Counted from the first letter of the stretch, positions 1 through 11,712 are shown. The stretch: 64,000 nucleotides of DNA from Nymphalis io (GCF_905147045.1 NC_065906.1:9610001-9674000); one strand, 5' to 3'. Made by a program: numbers and translations. Notes: generated by a model from the letters alone, not told the origin.

Positions 1-19
1 GTCCCGGCAAAATAACTTT

Positions 20-88
20 CTACTAATTTGTGTTTTATAATCCATCTCGTACTTGGCGGTGAGGAAAAAAGAGTGAGAAAACATGTAT
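20..88 (+). repeat. SINE-A internal fragment
   Basis: The stretch CTAATTTGTG..ATAATCCATCTCGTACTTGGCGGTGAGG..ACATG matches the middle of the SINE-A copies elsewhere in the window (TTAATTTGTG..ATAATTCATCTCGTG..GACGGTGAAGG..AACATCGTGAGG). Head and tail are absent, so it is an old fragment. Confidence 0.55.
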
Positions 89-946
89 ATTAAAAAATAA
101 AAAAATAAAATATAATTTTAAGCTACATTCAAGTTAAAATTAAATTAAACTTTACGTTTAAGTGGAATTATTAATGGATATCAGTTTTGATATACTCAAT
201 TGGTTATATATAATGATTAATACTCTAATTATTTATTAATACAGTATTTGTTTTTTATACATAACGTTAACTTTAGATTTTGCATCACAATTTCTTCATA
301 TATTATTAAATGACATAAGGAGTAGATACGAGATCTCATTTTATTTAATTTCGCAAAAAACTACAACAATATATAGAATTATGATAATCCACACAATAGA
401 ACGATCATCTTTCATCAAAATCGAAGCACATATTCGTCGTTATAACTAGCCTAAGCTTATAAATACCATAATAGTCAATTTTGTCTTACCCTTCCTAAGG
501 CTTTATCTAGGGGACAATAAAAATCCGGGTATAAGGGCCATAGTGGGATCATTGTGCACACAATGTAGGAAAATAATTGAAAAGCTACGCGCGAGTAAAT
601 ATAAGACTAATAGAGACGTCCTTTGTCTTCTATTTTGGAAAATATCTCGTTTTATTTTATAACAGGCTTGTCTTTGAATTTGTTTGCGCTCAAAATTCGA
701 ATATGAAAATATAATAAATAAATAACTCTAGTTATATTACAAATCTGAATAAATTATTTGTTTGTTTGAATAAAAGGAACAAGTCTAATTTTAAAAATAA
801 GCCTAAAGCCCATTTATTGAGAATGTATTTAATTACGTCACGCTACAATTCACGGTGGAAGAGTAACATTTATCGTGGGTGATATCACGCTTAGCAGTAC
901 TTTAATTACGTTTAAAAAATATTATCAGTTTTTTTTTAGTATATGT
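89..946. other. Unrecognised AT-rich DNA
   Basis: No open frame of note, no tRNA-like boxes and no match to the repeat families seen elsewhere in the window. Confidence 0.5.
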
Positions 947-1010
947 AGACGGACGAGCAAATGGGCCACCTGATGGTAAGTGGCGTTGGCCACTTACCAT
1001 CTGGTACATA
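947..1010 (-). repeat. Element C 3' end with a fold-back
   Basis: A T-run is followed by GACGGACGAGCAAATGGGCCACC and GATGGTAAGTGG, the 3' end of element C read in reverse. The copy stops there and turns back on itself: 972-984 and 989-1001 are perfect 13-nt inverted arms around the loop GTTG. Confidence 0.6.
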
Positions 1011-1210
1011 CTGAGTTATTTTCTCATTTATAATATTGGCATAGATTCAATCGTGCCTATAAAAGTCTACTTACATAGACAATTTATATAAGTTTAGAAT
1101 TACTTTAGTAAATCAACGATATATGGAACCTTATATTGCAAGAGTGTTTAACAAGATCAACCTCCAGCGTGCTTTGGAGAAGTATAGGTAATCGAGCATT
1201 ATCTAAAAAG

Positions 1211-1376
1211 ACTGGTCCGGTGGCGCAGTTGGCAGAAATCTTGCCTTCCGCTCCAGGATTGTGTGTTCAATTTCCACCCTGAGTCTATTATGTTGGCTAT
1301 TACCTATCACAGAGGCATTAAGTTGACTACCTTAAACATAGATGATCGTGTCTATAATAAATAAAAAAATATATTT
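1211..1376 (+). repeat. tRNA-headed SINE, distinct family
   Basis: An A-box-like TGGCGCAGTTGG (1221-1232) and a B-box-like GTGTTCAATTTCC (1262-1274) have roughly tRNA spacing. A short unrelated body and an A-rich tail (ATAATAAATAAAAAAATATA) follow. The body does not match SINE-A, -D or -F. No acceptor stem or complete cloverleaf is evident, so it is a SINE rather than a tRNA gene. Confidence 0.45.
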
Positions 1377-1814
1377 AGAGCAATATATGTTAGAAAAAAA
1401 TTACGATAAAAAATAATAATATGGGGTGCTCACCGATATGAACGATCTGATTTAAATTCTTCTAAAGTTTATTGTCCTACCAAGTACTTACGTGTGTAAA
1501 TTCAACAATTAAATAAAAGTAATATGTGTGGTAGAAGCGTAACGTCATTATAATATGTCCACACGAATGAAATCGCGGACACATAACTGCCCCCAGTGCA
1601 AGTTCTAAATGGAAATAGAATATTGCATTTGCAAAAATTTATATTGAAAAGTGATAGCGCTCCCGGCATAGCTTGTGAAATGGGATTTCTGTATACAAAT
1701 TTTTCGTAAACGCAAACGTATTAGTTTTTCGTTTTTAATTTGTAATCGGTAGCCGTTGAATTTATTATTATTATCTTGTTTTCGTCTGCGTCTTAAAGAC
1801 CCTCTTACGTGTTA
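1377..1814. other. Unrecognised AT-rich DNA
   Basis: Nothing recognisable on either strand. Confidence 0.45.
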
Positions 1815-1965
1815 CATATAAAAAGTATGACTATGTCCTTCCCTCAAGGAAGGACATAGCTCAAGCTTACTTCATCCCAAATTATATCAAAATCGGTTTA
1901 GTGGTTTGGCCGCGAAAGCCTAGCAGACAAACAGACAGACAATCCTTATTATATATAAAAAATTT
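1815..1965 (+). repeat. RTE-like 3' region
   Basis: Contains the blocks CTATGTCCTTCC, ATATCAAAATCGGTTTAGTGG, GCGAAAGCCTAGCAGACAAACAGACAGACA and an AT tail. The same order occurs at 27.2 and 36.3 kb, and I know it as a common lepidopteran RTE-type LINE tail. 1831-1842 and 1848-1859 form a perfect 12-nt hairpin that is not present in the other copies. Confidence 0.55.
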
Positions 1966-3211
1966 TTGTTACGCTTTCAGCTCTTAACATCATAGCATAT
2001 CATTAAAGAAAAGAATAATGTAAGTATTTAATACACGCTCCCTAATACGCGGCCGTAGCCGCGTAGTAGTTCCTAGCCGTAGGCGGAAACTATTATTAAA
2101 TTAATGTATTTAAATTTCGAATTTCATAATGACGCAACTTTCAAAAATAAACTTTTTAATTCATGCACAAAAACAAATAAAATTTAGTAGTAAATTGCAT
2201 TGCACTGTCCCCAGCACCAAAATGGTTACGAAATTTTTAGCTTAATTGCTTGGGTGATATTGATTTAAAATAAAACAGTTGCAAGATTTGCAACAATTTC
2301 AGTTGCAAAACCTACCTACTGATACTACAGCATTGAAATAAAATAAAATATTATATAAAGAGCTTATTACTATTGCATTATAATATGCTACTAAAACGAT
2401 ACGAAACGATTTAATCTTCATGAAATTATTCGAAATTCAACAATTCTGAGTATGAAGCTGTGTATTAATTTCGTGAAACATAATATTATACGGGAGGAGT
2501 GCGTTTAAAGGCAACATACATATTAATGTACACATAAATATTTATTAAAAGGTAGATCGATACGTTTTATTGAATTCGTCCCTTCGATTGTGTGATTGTA
2601 TTGTATATTTAAATGAAATTTCACTTATACTTGTAATGAATAATAAAACGATGGATTTTTTACATAAATACATTAAAATTTATATTTTAAGTTAATCGGT
2701 ATTCACAAAAAAAAAAAGAATGTTTATGTTGCTGTCAAACGTAATTTATATTATTGTGTAATTTTTAATAATTGATTTATGAATTTCAAATATAAGCACA
2801 TCAGAGCTCTTAATTTTAAATCCACGTGCTCTATCCGCTGGGTTGTCGCTTATTTTTTTACAAATTTTCTAGAAAATACAAAAATAGCTTATAAGGTTTC
2901 ATAATCTACGCAAACTTTTGTTCGATACACAATTATCTGTTCAGAGCACTTCGAACTATATGCTATATGGATTAAGGGCTCTAGTTGTATGCACAATAAA
3001 GTAAGATATGACGGAATACGTTGAGTTTTAAGAGGTATGTATGGAACATTGGTCATATGCTCGATACGAGAGAACAATTTCAAAGCCTGTTGAGCTAAAG
3101 TAAATTTTCTCATTCGGAAAATAAGCGCAGCGGATTCCTTTGACAAAACTCTGACTTTTAAACAAATATTACATGGTTGGTTAAATTGGTATTAATATTT
3201 ACGTGGAAGGA
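1966..3211. other. Unrecognised AT-rich DNA
   Basis: No convincing gene. A small GC-rich hairpin lies at 2046-2065 (8-nt arms, loop CGTA). An 85-codon minus-strand frame at 2889-3146 has no recognisable motif. Confidence 0.45.
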
Positions 3212-3557
3212 ATATATATATATATATATATACGGTAACAGCCTGTAAATGTCCCACTGCTGGGCTAAGGCCTCCTTTCCCTTTTTGAGGAGAAGGTTTG
3301 GAGCTTATTCCACCACGCTGCTCCAATGCGGGTTGGTGGAATACACATGTGGCATAATTTCGATGAAATTAGACACACGCAGGTTTCCTCACGATGTTTT
3401 CTTTCATCGAAAAGCAGGAGATGAATTATAACAGAAATTAAGTACATGAAAATTCAGAGGTGCTTGCCCGGGTTTGAACCCATTATCATCGGTTAAGATT
3501 CACGCGTTCTTACCACTGGGCCATCTCGACCTTATATATATATATATATATATATAT
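3212..3557. repeat. TA microsatellite split by a SINE
   Basis: (AT)n at 3212-3232 and (TA)n at 3533-3557 flank a SINE-A copy precisely. This suggests the SINE landed in an existing TA array, or that the array expanded from its target duplication. Confidence 0.7.
3233..3532 (-). repeat. SINE-A, full length
   Basis: Read on the minus strand, it starts with the tRNA-like head (GAGATGGCCCAGTGG A box, GGTTCAAACCC-type B box). The conserved body follows, then the tail ending AACAGGCTGTTACCG. About 300 bp, as in the other full copies. The family resembles the Metulj-type SINEs of Lepidoptera (from memory). Open frames of 60 aa on both strands here are shadows. Confidence 0.85.
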
Positions 3558-3605
3558 TCCAAATAACCAAAATCCACAAGCGAAAGTATGCCATGATAAA
3601 GATTT

Positions 3606-3795
3606 TTGTACAATGACACAACATCATTATCACCCAATCATAATCGAATGATAGACATAAGTCTACCTCAAGGTGCGTCAAAGATATTGGTTCCCACCTT
3701 TTCTTTCTTCAATCAAGTCATCGATCCACCTAGCTGGATAGCGCTAAAGCGAGTGCACGGCAACTCGTCGCACGGTAAAGCAACATAATATTATC
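3606..3795 (-). pseudogene. RTE-type LINE ORF C-terminal remnant
   Basis: Read on the minus strand, one frame gives PARWIDDLIEERKGGNQYL then a stop, and a further piece resembling the final YVQQW-type segment. This matches the GRPPARWTDDL block that ends RTE-clade reverse transcriptase ORFs. The same block is better preserved at 11.1 kb (SVGRPPARWTDDLRKV). The sequence ends near TGATAATGATG, which fits the TGATGA-type tail of RTE elements. Stops interrupt the frame, so it is dead. The 60-codon plus-strand frame here is a shadow. Confidence 0.5.
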
Positions 3796-4153
3796 TAATT
3801 TTGTACCGTGTTTTTTTATCTTTGAAAATAAATATTTTTTTTTATCTCATTTAGTATAAAAAAGATAAAGGTTTTATATAATTACTTACAATCGTGTTAC
3901 ATAAATACTTATAATATTATAATTATATTACTCTGCAAGATAAATATGACGATTCCAACGACGTTAATAAAATTTTGTAGTTCTACTAAAGGTCAATGAC
4001 TCGACTGCTTCGTGATAGCCTAAGAGTGCTAACAATATTCAGTTTCAAATGTGTCTGGACTCCTAAATAGATTGAAGTGATACGTGCAAAGTATAAGAAA
4101 GTCGCAAACTATTTAATATAATAAGAATTAAATAATAGTCTTTATAGATACCG
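3796..4153. other. Unrecognised AT-rich DNA
   Basis: Nothing recognisable. Confidence 0.45.
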
Positions 4154-4449
4154 TTTTTTTTTTTATAGAATAGGAAGGTGGACGAGCATATGGGCCACCT
4201 GATGGTAAGTGGTCACCAAACGCCCTTAGACATTGGCGTTGTAAGAAATGTCAGCCATCGCTCATAGCCAATGCGCCACCAACCTTGGGAACTAAGACTT
4301 TATGTCCCTTGTGCCTGTAATTACACTGGCTCACTCACCCTTCAAACCGGAACACAACAATATCAAGTATTGCTGTTTTGCGGTAGAATATCTGATGAGT
4401 GGGTGGTACCTACCCAGACGAGCTTGCACAAAGCCCTACCACCAGTAAA
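4154..4449 (-). repeat. Element C, full length
   Basis: An 11-base T run (poly(A) on the minus strand) is followed by GGACGAGCATATGGGCCACC, GATGGTAAGTGG, the CGCCACCAACCTTGGGAAC block and the terminal GCACAAAGCCCTACCACCAG. It spans about 295 bp, matching the full copies at 44.5 and 62.5 kb. The 74-codon plus-strand frame inside it is a shadow. Confidence 0.85.
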
Positions 4450-4578
4450 AGTAGTTTTTAAGTTAAAGGAGACTAGGGGTCTCTTATATACATGAATATA
4501 ATAAGAATAAGAACACCACACTTATTTTAATTTAAACTTTAATATTGTATAAAATGTAAATTTATTATTAGGCATATT

Positions 4579-4857
4579 TTACGTTATGATACATATATAA
4601 ACAAACAAATAATAATAATAAAAATAGTGTACCAAACATATCTTATATGCAAGACTAACATCACGGACCCGGTTGTCTGAAAACACTAAAATAGCACGTT
4701 CAAAGTTGCTTAACGCTTTATCGTTTGTCCTGTTGTATGTACAGCTAGTGTCTGCTGCCCGCATATTGCTGTGCAAACAATGCCCGGAGAAGCATTCACA
4801 ATGATGTGGGTAAATGTCAGGCTGCGACATAAGCCCTGTGACACACCCCCACTCCGC
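4579..4857 (-). other. Cysteine-rich open frame, possible exon or relic
   Basis: The minus-strand frame is open from a stop at 4858-4860 and reads through AEWGCVTGLM, then a Cys/His-rich block (HHCECFSGHC at the centre, then SCTYNRT), then a stretch with normal-looking codon use. After residue 65 or so it turns into AT-rich low-complexity sequence (HYFYYYYLF), as at an exon-intron boundary. Base composition is more balanced than in the flanks. The CxC-x3-HC spacing is loosely like small disulfide-rich ectodomains, but I cannot name a family. No strong splice sites are visible. It may be chance. Confidence 0.2.
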
Positions 4858-4860
4858 TTA

Positions 4861-6904
4861 GGGCTTTCCGAGAAGATGAGATTTATTTTTACTTTCTTAG
4901 AGATATTCTTCGTATTTGATCTTATTGAGGGATTTTGTTTTCAAAGCTAGATACAAATTGCTCAACGTAAATATATTTTTCTTTCATAATAAATTGAGTT
5001 TGAATGCATAATAATAGCTTTACTTAAATGCTGATAAAACGATTCGTTTTGGTTACGGATAGTTGCATTTTATACGTAGATATAAATCAAAAGCTACCAT
5101 TGGTTGCTTACAGCCATCCCATATTATATTGTAAGGTTATACTGATTTATAATAATTATTTTGAGATTTTTAGAAAATAATGGTAATATTTTTAACTAAA
5201 TTAACACTGGTTGGATATTATTGAGTGAAAAAAAAACTACACAATATACAAAAAGAAAAAAAACACGGAAAGATTGACTCGTTCGATGGCTGCCAGGATG
5301 ATTGCAGTTTTATCAGATTCCAGTAAATGTCAGATTATTATATGATGTCAGATTTCAATAAAAATTGTAATAGAATTGTAAAATATTAATGAGTAATAAA
5401 TTATATAACAAGATACGTGTGGAAGAAGATAAAATGTGAAGGATTATTTTACTGGGGAATTCTTACATTATTATATACAAGAAAATAATAACCGAATATA
5501 AGTTATCAAACAAATTGAAAAATTGATTCCAACTCTCGTCTAATTGTCATAAATATAAATTTAACATTTTGCAAATATTAGACATAATTCGTACTACAAT
5601 ATAATAATTTGGTACTATCGAGCTGATTTGATGGTAAAGCTGGTGGATTATTTTATGTCTATACTTCTTAAAAATAGAATATAATCATACCAAGATAATA
5701 TAACCATATTTTCGAGAAATTTAGTGTGACTTAAGTGTTCGTTGATTTCCATGAAGGCTAAATAATAGTTCATATATATTTAATTACGTATGTATATAAC
5801 TTGATTGTCGAAAAGAGTAAATACTGAGTTTCTTGCCGGTTGAATCTCCATTTCGAGCCTTGATAACTTTAAATTTAGCTATTCTTGCAAAAAGCACTCG
5901 CAAGATACTTGAATAAAGTATCATCAACGCTATATTAAACAAGTATCAAAATTGCACTAAGTACAGTGTGAAATGGGACAAAAAACCTAGTCAACTCCAC
6001 AAAGATCCACACGTCTAATTACAACGAGGTATATTATGTCATTTGTCACTTGTAATCCGGCGTAGGTCGCACCTGCGCTCGCCCCAACTCAAATTTTTGT
6101 TTAATCTGCGGTTACATGGTATTTAGAACATATAGTTATTGAATAGATTGACACTTTAATGTTGAAACCCTGTATCATAAATGAATTAATACTTCTTTAT
6201 TATTGTCATATTAAATATACGATTAATGTATTTTAAAGTGTTTTCAAATAGATTCGAAAACGACTAATATTGATTTCAAAAGCTAAACTCCAAGCCTAGT
6301 TCTTAATATGAAAAAAGGTTGACAATAGAACAATTGACTCCCTATTACTTATTTCTAAATAAGGTTCATAATATCATAGGCTATTACGTGTATTTCATTA
6401 TGTCACTGTTAAAAGAATCGTAATTCGATGGTTTCAGATTAATACGATATCTGTCTATTGGAATCGCATTGTTAACCTTAAAAAAATTGTTATCAATTAG
6501 AAATATATAAGATATTTTACCGCTATTCCTTTATCATGCAGCTTCATGTAACTCGGCCTTTATCTTAGTGTGTTGACGTCAAGAAGAGCCCTTACAATTT
6601 ATAACCGAATGAATATCTCTTGTGGCAGCTGTCAAAGTTTACCTTCGTGTGGAATCATATGACTCACCTGAATGTCCTGGTTTTGATTTATTGAAATTGT
6701 CTACAGATATTTCTCAGGAACTCAATTTCAAAATTCTATATATGTAGGTGTTGTAAATCAAGTTTTAACTTAATCACGAAATGAACCCACTCCTATTAAA
6801 AAACCGTCGTTAATAAAGTCGTTAAATAATCTTAACTCGTATATTTAATTTAAATTTGTGAGCTACTAAATTATTTTTTATTATGGAAAAATACAGACTT
6901 TTGG
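4861..6904. other. Unrecognised AT-rich DNA
   Basis: Two kilobases with no supported gene, tRNA-like box or recognised repeat. Confidence 0.45.
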
Positions 6905-7078
6905 TTTTTTTTTAATCTAGGCTAGCACTTGACTATTATCACACCTGATGGAGAGTGAAGATACAGTCTAAGGTGGAGCGCGCTTGCCTAGAAAATACCT
7001 ATTCACTCGTGACTTGAAGGTACCCATATTGTAGGTGGTGGGGATTAGAGTGGGTATTTCCACATTTAGGACAGCAAG
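6905..7078 (-). pseudogene. CR1-like LINE 3' end, 5'-truncated
   Basis: The minus strand gives ..TYNMGTFKSRVNRYFLGK followed by RAPP and a stop (complement of 6968-6970). A short 3' UTR (CCATCAGGTGTGATAATAG, CAAGTGCTAGCCTA) and poly(A) follow. The block is the usual C-terminus of CR1/jockey-like LINE ORF2. It belongs to the same subfamily as the copy ending at 21220. Only the last 30 or so codons remain, the usual result of aborted reverse transcription. Confidence 0.7.
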
Positions 7079-7200
7079 ATACTATATTTTACCTGGTAAC
7101 TTGACGTCAGTTCCACGTTATATTGAAGAGTGACACCTTCACAAAACAATATAACTTTTGAGCGTCCAATGTCACACTATACACCAAATAATTATTATTA

Positions 7201-7240
7201 ATGGCTTAGGATTAACCTATAAAGGTTAATCCTATGCCAT
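7201..7240. repeat. Inverted repeat hairpin
   Basis: Arms of 18 nt (7201-7218 and 7223-7240) around a 4-nt loop, with one mismatch. No coding or terminator role is evident. Confidence 0.7.
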
Positions 7241-7869
7241 AAGGCATATTATAATTATATATTTCCCTTAGTCAAATCGAAATCGTAAGCTATAAGCACT
7301 TTAGCAGTTTATGATTATACGATCCGAAATAGAGTACCTAGCCTGAAATACATAAAAAAAATTTCAAGACGTATGTAACAAGTAAAAATAATTTATTTTG
7401 CGTAACATCATATCATAAGGAAATGATTAAATATAAAAATAATTATGATTTTGTATAACGAAATCGCAATAATTTTTGGTTCTGTGAAATATTTTCCGTT
7501 GATTTTCATGCAGGAAAAAACAAAACAATCATCAAACCTTTCTACTAGAGTCTAAATTCTGTGAGACTGTCTAAATTTTCTGTATGCCTTCAGTCAATTA
7601 TGCGTTTGAATTTCTGTCCTTACCTTCACACCACCTGCCTGAATAACCAGAATTCTAATATCGAGTCCTAAGCAAAGTAAAGAGCTCAAGTGTGTCCTTA
7701 CTCAAGGGCCTTGCAATAATTCTACGTCGAGAAAATTATTTCCCGAGATATTATAAATTCTAGTGAAACCTTTCATTTAATTTTCTTTTTATATTCTGCA
7801 ATATGAAGCACATTGATAGCAGGAATTTGACACATTGACCAATTCTAATCATTTTCGAAAAAGATTTTA
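7241..7869. other. Unrecognised AT-rich DNA
   Basis: Nothing recognisable. Confidence 0.45.
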
Positions 7870-8030
7870 TGGAGTACACAAGTGTTTTTGCAAACTTGCT
7901 ATTCGATCTCTCTCATAGTTCGATGTGAGGCATTCTGACACGACTGGAACAAGAGTTAGCTGACGACATTCCGAGGCACAGGAATGTGTTCACATCCTCC
8001 ATACTCAACTTCCCAATTCCAGGATGCTAT
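7870..8030 (-). repeat. SINE-F internal fragment
   Basis: The order CTCTCATAGTTCGATG, TCTGACACGACTGGAA, CGAGGCACAGGAATGTG matches the middle of the SINE-F copies at 33.95 kb (CTCTCATAATCCGATAAGACGG.., GGACACGAACGGAAAG, CTAGGTACGGGAATGTAC). The tRNA-like head is missing. Confidence 0.5.
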
Positions 8031-9414
8031 TTATAGTTATTTGATATAAAAACATTTTCCAAAATTCAGCACAACGTGATGTGCACATAATGATTTTACT
8101 ATATACATATTATAAGCAAGAGAACCGAGATAATCACATGATATTGGCATATGGGAGTTTCAATCAAGTAGCATCGACTTCTCCATATTATGATTTTATG
8201 TTAACCATTTAACTTGTGGCAAATTTTGAGACAGTATGCTTATCTACCAAACCTCAGTAGACGCATCCTACTGGAATAAGCTTTGAGAAACCTTAGGGGC
8301 CATGCTTTGGACAACATAACAACTTCAAAGAATTCCAGATAATAGATGGAAAACTGAAAGTTAACTGAACTGAAACGTTGAAATGTTGAAACAATTGAAA
8401 GTAGCCATCCGAACGTAAAGCTGAATAGAATAAAGCTTGGGTAGCTCAACCTATGGGTGTTACAACCTTTGCTCCTTTGCTCGACGTAAGGGAATTTTAT
8501 TAATCAACCATCAATTGGTTGGTAAAAAATAGTATGTTATCATCTTTTGTCTCACAAATAGTGAATGTATTAGTAAATTCTCTAATAAAATAATATAAAA
8601 GTGAAACACCATAAATCAAAATTATCAATTATAGAAATTGATATAATATGCTACATTTGCTCGAACATTAGTTTGAACTAATTGCTTTTGTTTATCTTTA
8701 TCTATCTATTATATATTCTATCTATCTATCATATTTATTTCTGATAAATTTTAAACTTAACTATAAATAGTGGCCATTATTTTCGTCGCAAGTATAGCCA
8801 GCAAAGTAAAGACTTATTTTTCGAATAAAAGCAAGAAACGTATGATTTTAGACAAAGGAACTTCTCTTTTCTCTACAGAACTGTATTTCAGTGCATTTAA
8901 TAACAAAATCATAACTCGAGCTCTCAGAGCTGAGTTCCTATGAAATGCTGAGAGGAAACGGATGCTGCACATATTCGAGAATTTATTTTCAAGTCATAAT
9001 GTGAACTCGAGGGTTAACGTAAGTGGCATATTCATTTTTTGGAAAATAACGACTGGTTTTAGGCGTCTATCAATAATTTTTTGAATTATTCGGTTTTTAA
9101 GGCGAATGGCTCGTAACGTGTCATAATAGGTACAGATTATAAAGTAAAATTAGTTTAAAAGAAGTATATATGATAAATGTATTTAATTTATTTTATTTAA
9201 AAGTGGTGGTCAATAACACCACAATATGCAGTTGGAATCAGAGGCGGACTTAATGAAGGCAATCTCTGCCAGTCAATCTTTAGCCTAAACAGAAATCCGT
9301 GAAGGCGGTAATCGGTAAATTGTAATAACAATACAAACATATGTATACAAAAAAATATTTACATACATATATGATATGCTACTTAATATATACAGAGATA
9401 TTATATATAGTAAA

Positions 9415-9417
<3 letters not shown>
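8031..9417. other. Unrecognised AT-rich DNA with TATC repeats
   Basis: A short impure TATC tract lies near 8696-8735. The 69-codon minus-strand frame at 8240-8449 shows no known motif. Confidence 0.45.

Positions 9418-9461
<44 letters not shown>
9418..9461. repeat. TA microsatellite
   Basis: A nearly pure (TA)n run with one interruption. It is followed by two near-identical ATAAGACGAC units (9464 and 9494) that bracket a small palindrome, TATGATATAT..ATATATCATA. Confidence 0.9.
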
Positions 9462-9462
<1 letters not shown>

Positions 9463-10339
9463 ATAAGACGACATTATGATATATTACATATATCATAAGA
9501 CGACAAAAATTAAGGATTTAGGAACTTTCTGACAAAATATGCTCTCGTAGACGACTCGAAAGTTTTGAAAGTGATGAAACTTGGTTTAAGTGTTATCTTT
9601 TTGATAAAACAATTTCCATCCAGCTTCTCTGTCCTCTCAGAAAGATCTCACTCTTATAAAGACTTCTTAAAAATTAAAAAAAATATTTTTTTATTATTTT
9701 TCAGATAATATTCATTTATAATTTCGAAAAAACGCTTCAACGATTTCATTATTACGACAAAAAAGTGTACATTTATTTAAAACAGCAATTATTTTGTCAT
9801 AAAAATCATGCTAAATACGTTTCCAAGTCTAACAGCAAAAAATATATTTTAATTTTATTTATCATGCAATGTTTTACGTTATCCGTAAAAAAATATATTT
9901 AGCGTAATACATACGTCATTTGCAAATAAAAAAAAGCTTGTTTAATCTGCTTTTGACACTTGTAAAATGATTTGATAAAAAAATTACGATAGGCTTCGCA
10001 GCGTTGGGTTGTCAAGCGAGATATCGATCGAGCAGTTTTGTTTCATGTGATATGTCACATCGTTTTTTTTTATTTGTAAATTTTTATTTATAAATGATAT
10101 ATAACCAATGTGTAGCGATGCGTGTTGGATATTGTATCGTGTCGTCAATTTTATTGATAAATTTTTCTAACGGGATTTTTTATACAAATATTTGAAAAAG
10201 GAACGTAGCTGGACGTAGTTAAATACAATATTTGCTTAACATATGTTTATTTTCGTTTTTTTTTTGCGATGCAAAATCTACAAGTTTGAAGACTAAGGGA
10301 CCAGGGTAGTTAAAAGCACAAGTTCCCGTGGAGTATAGC
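9462..10339. other. Unrecognised AT-rich DNA
   Basis: Nothing beyond the small palindrome next to the TA tract. Confidence 0.45.
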
Positions 10340-10513
10340 CTATTGCCTAGCAGCAAAAGTTATTATGTATGGTTAGTGTGGTTGAGTGAGCGAGTGTAAG
10401 TACAGTTACAAGGTTGGTAGCGCATTGGCGATTTCTAACAACACCAATGTCTATGAGGTGTGGTGACAACTTACCATCAGGTAGCCCCGTCCACCTTCCT
10501 ATTTTATAAAAAA
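10340..10513 (+). repeat. Element C, diverged copy
   Basis: GTTGAGTGAGCGAGTGTAAGTACAG, AAGGTTGGTAGCGCATTGGCGAT, ACCAATGTCTATGAG, ACTTACCATCAGGTAG and the final CCGTCCACCTTCCTATTTTATAAAAAA follow the order of element C. The 5' part is too diverged to align. Confidence 0.7.
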
Positions 10514-11109
10514 TATATAATAATATAAAAATGTTATTCAGATTATACCTACTAAAATATTATATTTTCGATTAAAAAAACAGTATAAAAACTTGTTATA
10601 AAAAGGTTTTATATAATATATATTTGACGTGTAAGTTTAGTATTAGTTATATCATTTCAGACTTCTGTTAGTGCGCTAAGCTGGACAGCCTGCCATAGTA
10701 ACGTCCCCTGGGCGGTTCGTGAGTTTTACGCCGATTGGATTGTCCTGGCACAGAGAAACAAACGTGATTCCAATTCTTTGCTTATTTTGTTTTATAATCA
10801 AAGCAAGAGCGAACTTTTAAAAAAAGAAACCACTCCGTCTATATATCAAAGTTTTATCTTTGATCTGGACGAGTATTATGATTTAAGGCTCTGAAAATGT
10901 CTAAGAGATAACTTGATATATTTTTCTCAAAAAATGATTTATATTGTTTTAATATTAAGTAACATTTAGTACAAGTATATTCTGCAGAGCTTAAGCTTGG
11001 ACCTCTTCGTTAAGTATAATTTTGATGATGTCATTTAATGTTTCCGTCTCATTAGTCATTGTTAGTAGATGAAGGAACATTTGTAACTAGTTTATAAGGC
11101 TACAAATTA
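10514..11109. other. Unrecognised AT-rich DNA
   Basis: Nothing recognisable. Confidence 0.45.
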
Positions 11110-11470
11110 ATTAATATTTAATTCCTGAGGTTTCCTCCGCCTTCCGCATCCAGTTGGTGCCACCTTCCTAAGGTCATCGGTCCACCTGGCTGGAGGGCGC
11201 CCTACGCTGCGCTTGCCGATCCGCGGTCTCCATTCTAGGACTCGTCTGCTCCAAAGGCCATCGGTCCTACGACATATGTGACCAGCCCACTGCCACTTTA
11301 GCCTGCTAATTTTGCAAGCTATGTCGGTGACTCCGGTTCTTTTCCGGATAATCTCATTTCTGATCTTATCTTTCAAAGATGCTCCGAGCATAGCTCGCTC
11401 CATAGCACGCTGAGCGACTTTGGACTAGTTCCGCAGTTAGTGTCCACGTTTCAAGTACCATTAATTATAT
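11110..11470 (-). pseudogene. RTE-type LINE ORF C-terminal remnant
   Basis: The minus strand gives KVAQRAMERAMLGASLKDK, IRNEIIRKRTGVTDIA, LKWQWAGHICRRTDG and GKRSVGRPPARWTDDLRKV. This is the familiar C-terminal domain of RTE-clade reverse transcriptase ORFs. Two frameshifts are visible. Upstream, ETWTLTAELV is in another frame from KVAQRAM. Downstream, NWMRKAEE (matching the usual WMRxAxDR) is again out of frame. It is therefore a fragment with no function as a protein. The 98-codon open frame at 11107-11403 is its middle part and does not start a gene. Confidence 0.8.
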
Positions 11471-11550
11471 AATTTATAAATACAACTATAAAGTGCCAGT
11501 TTTTATTATGTAAATATATTTTTTTTTTTTTGATATTATGTATTTAAACA

Positions 11551-11712
11551 TGCCGTGAGATTGAACCCGACACATGTAGATTCGCTCACGATGCCTTCAC
11601 CGCAAACACGAGATGACATTTAAACACTAATTAAGCATATGAACATTCACTGGTTGAGCCTACAATCTTTGGTTAAGATTTATGTATTCTAACCACTCGG
11701 CCATCTTGCCCA
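11551..11712 (-). repeat. SINE-A, 3'-truncated old copy
   Basis: The minus strand gives a diverged tRNA-like head (GATGGCCGAGTGGTTAGAATAC), a B-box region, and the first half of the body up to the CATGTGTC block. It lies head-to-head with the plus-strand copy at 11764. Confidence 0.7.

Noticed and set aside
3249..3431. Recurrent MSHCWAKASSPFLRRRF frame (also 45713, 54927, 61921)
   Set aside because: It is the antisense frame of SINE-A, found in every full copy and broken at different points. It is not a conserved gene.
9418..9461. TA-rich tracts as possible replication or centromere-type repeats
   Set aside because: They are simple microsatellites of under 100 bp without higher-order structure.
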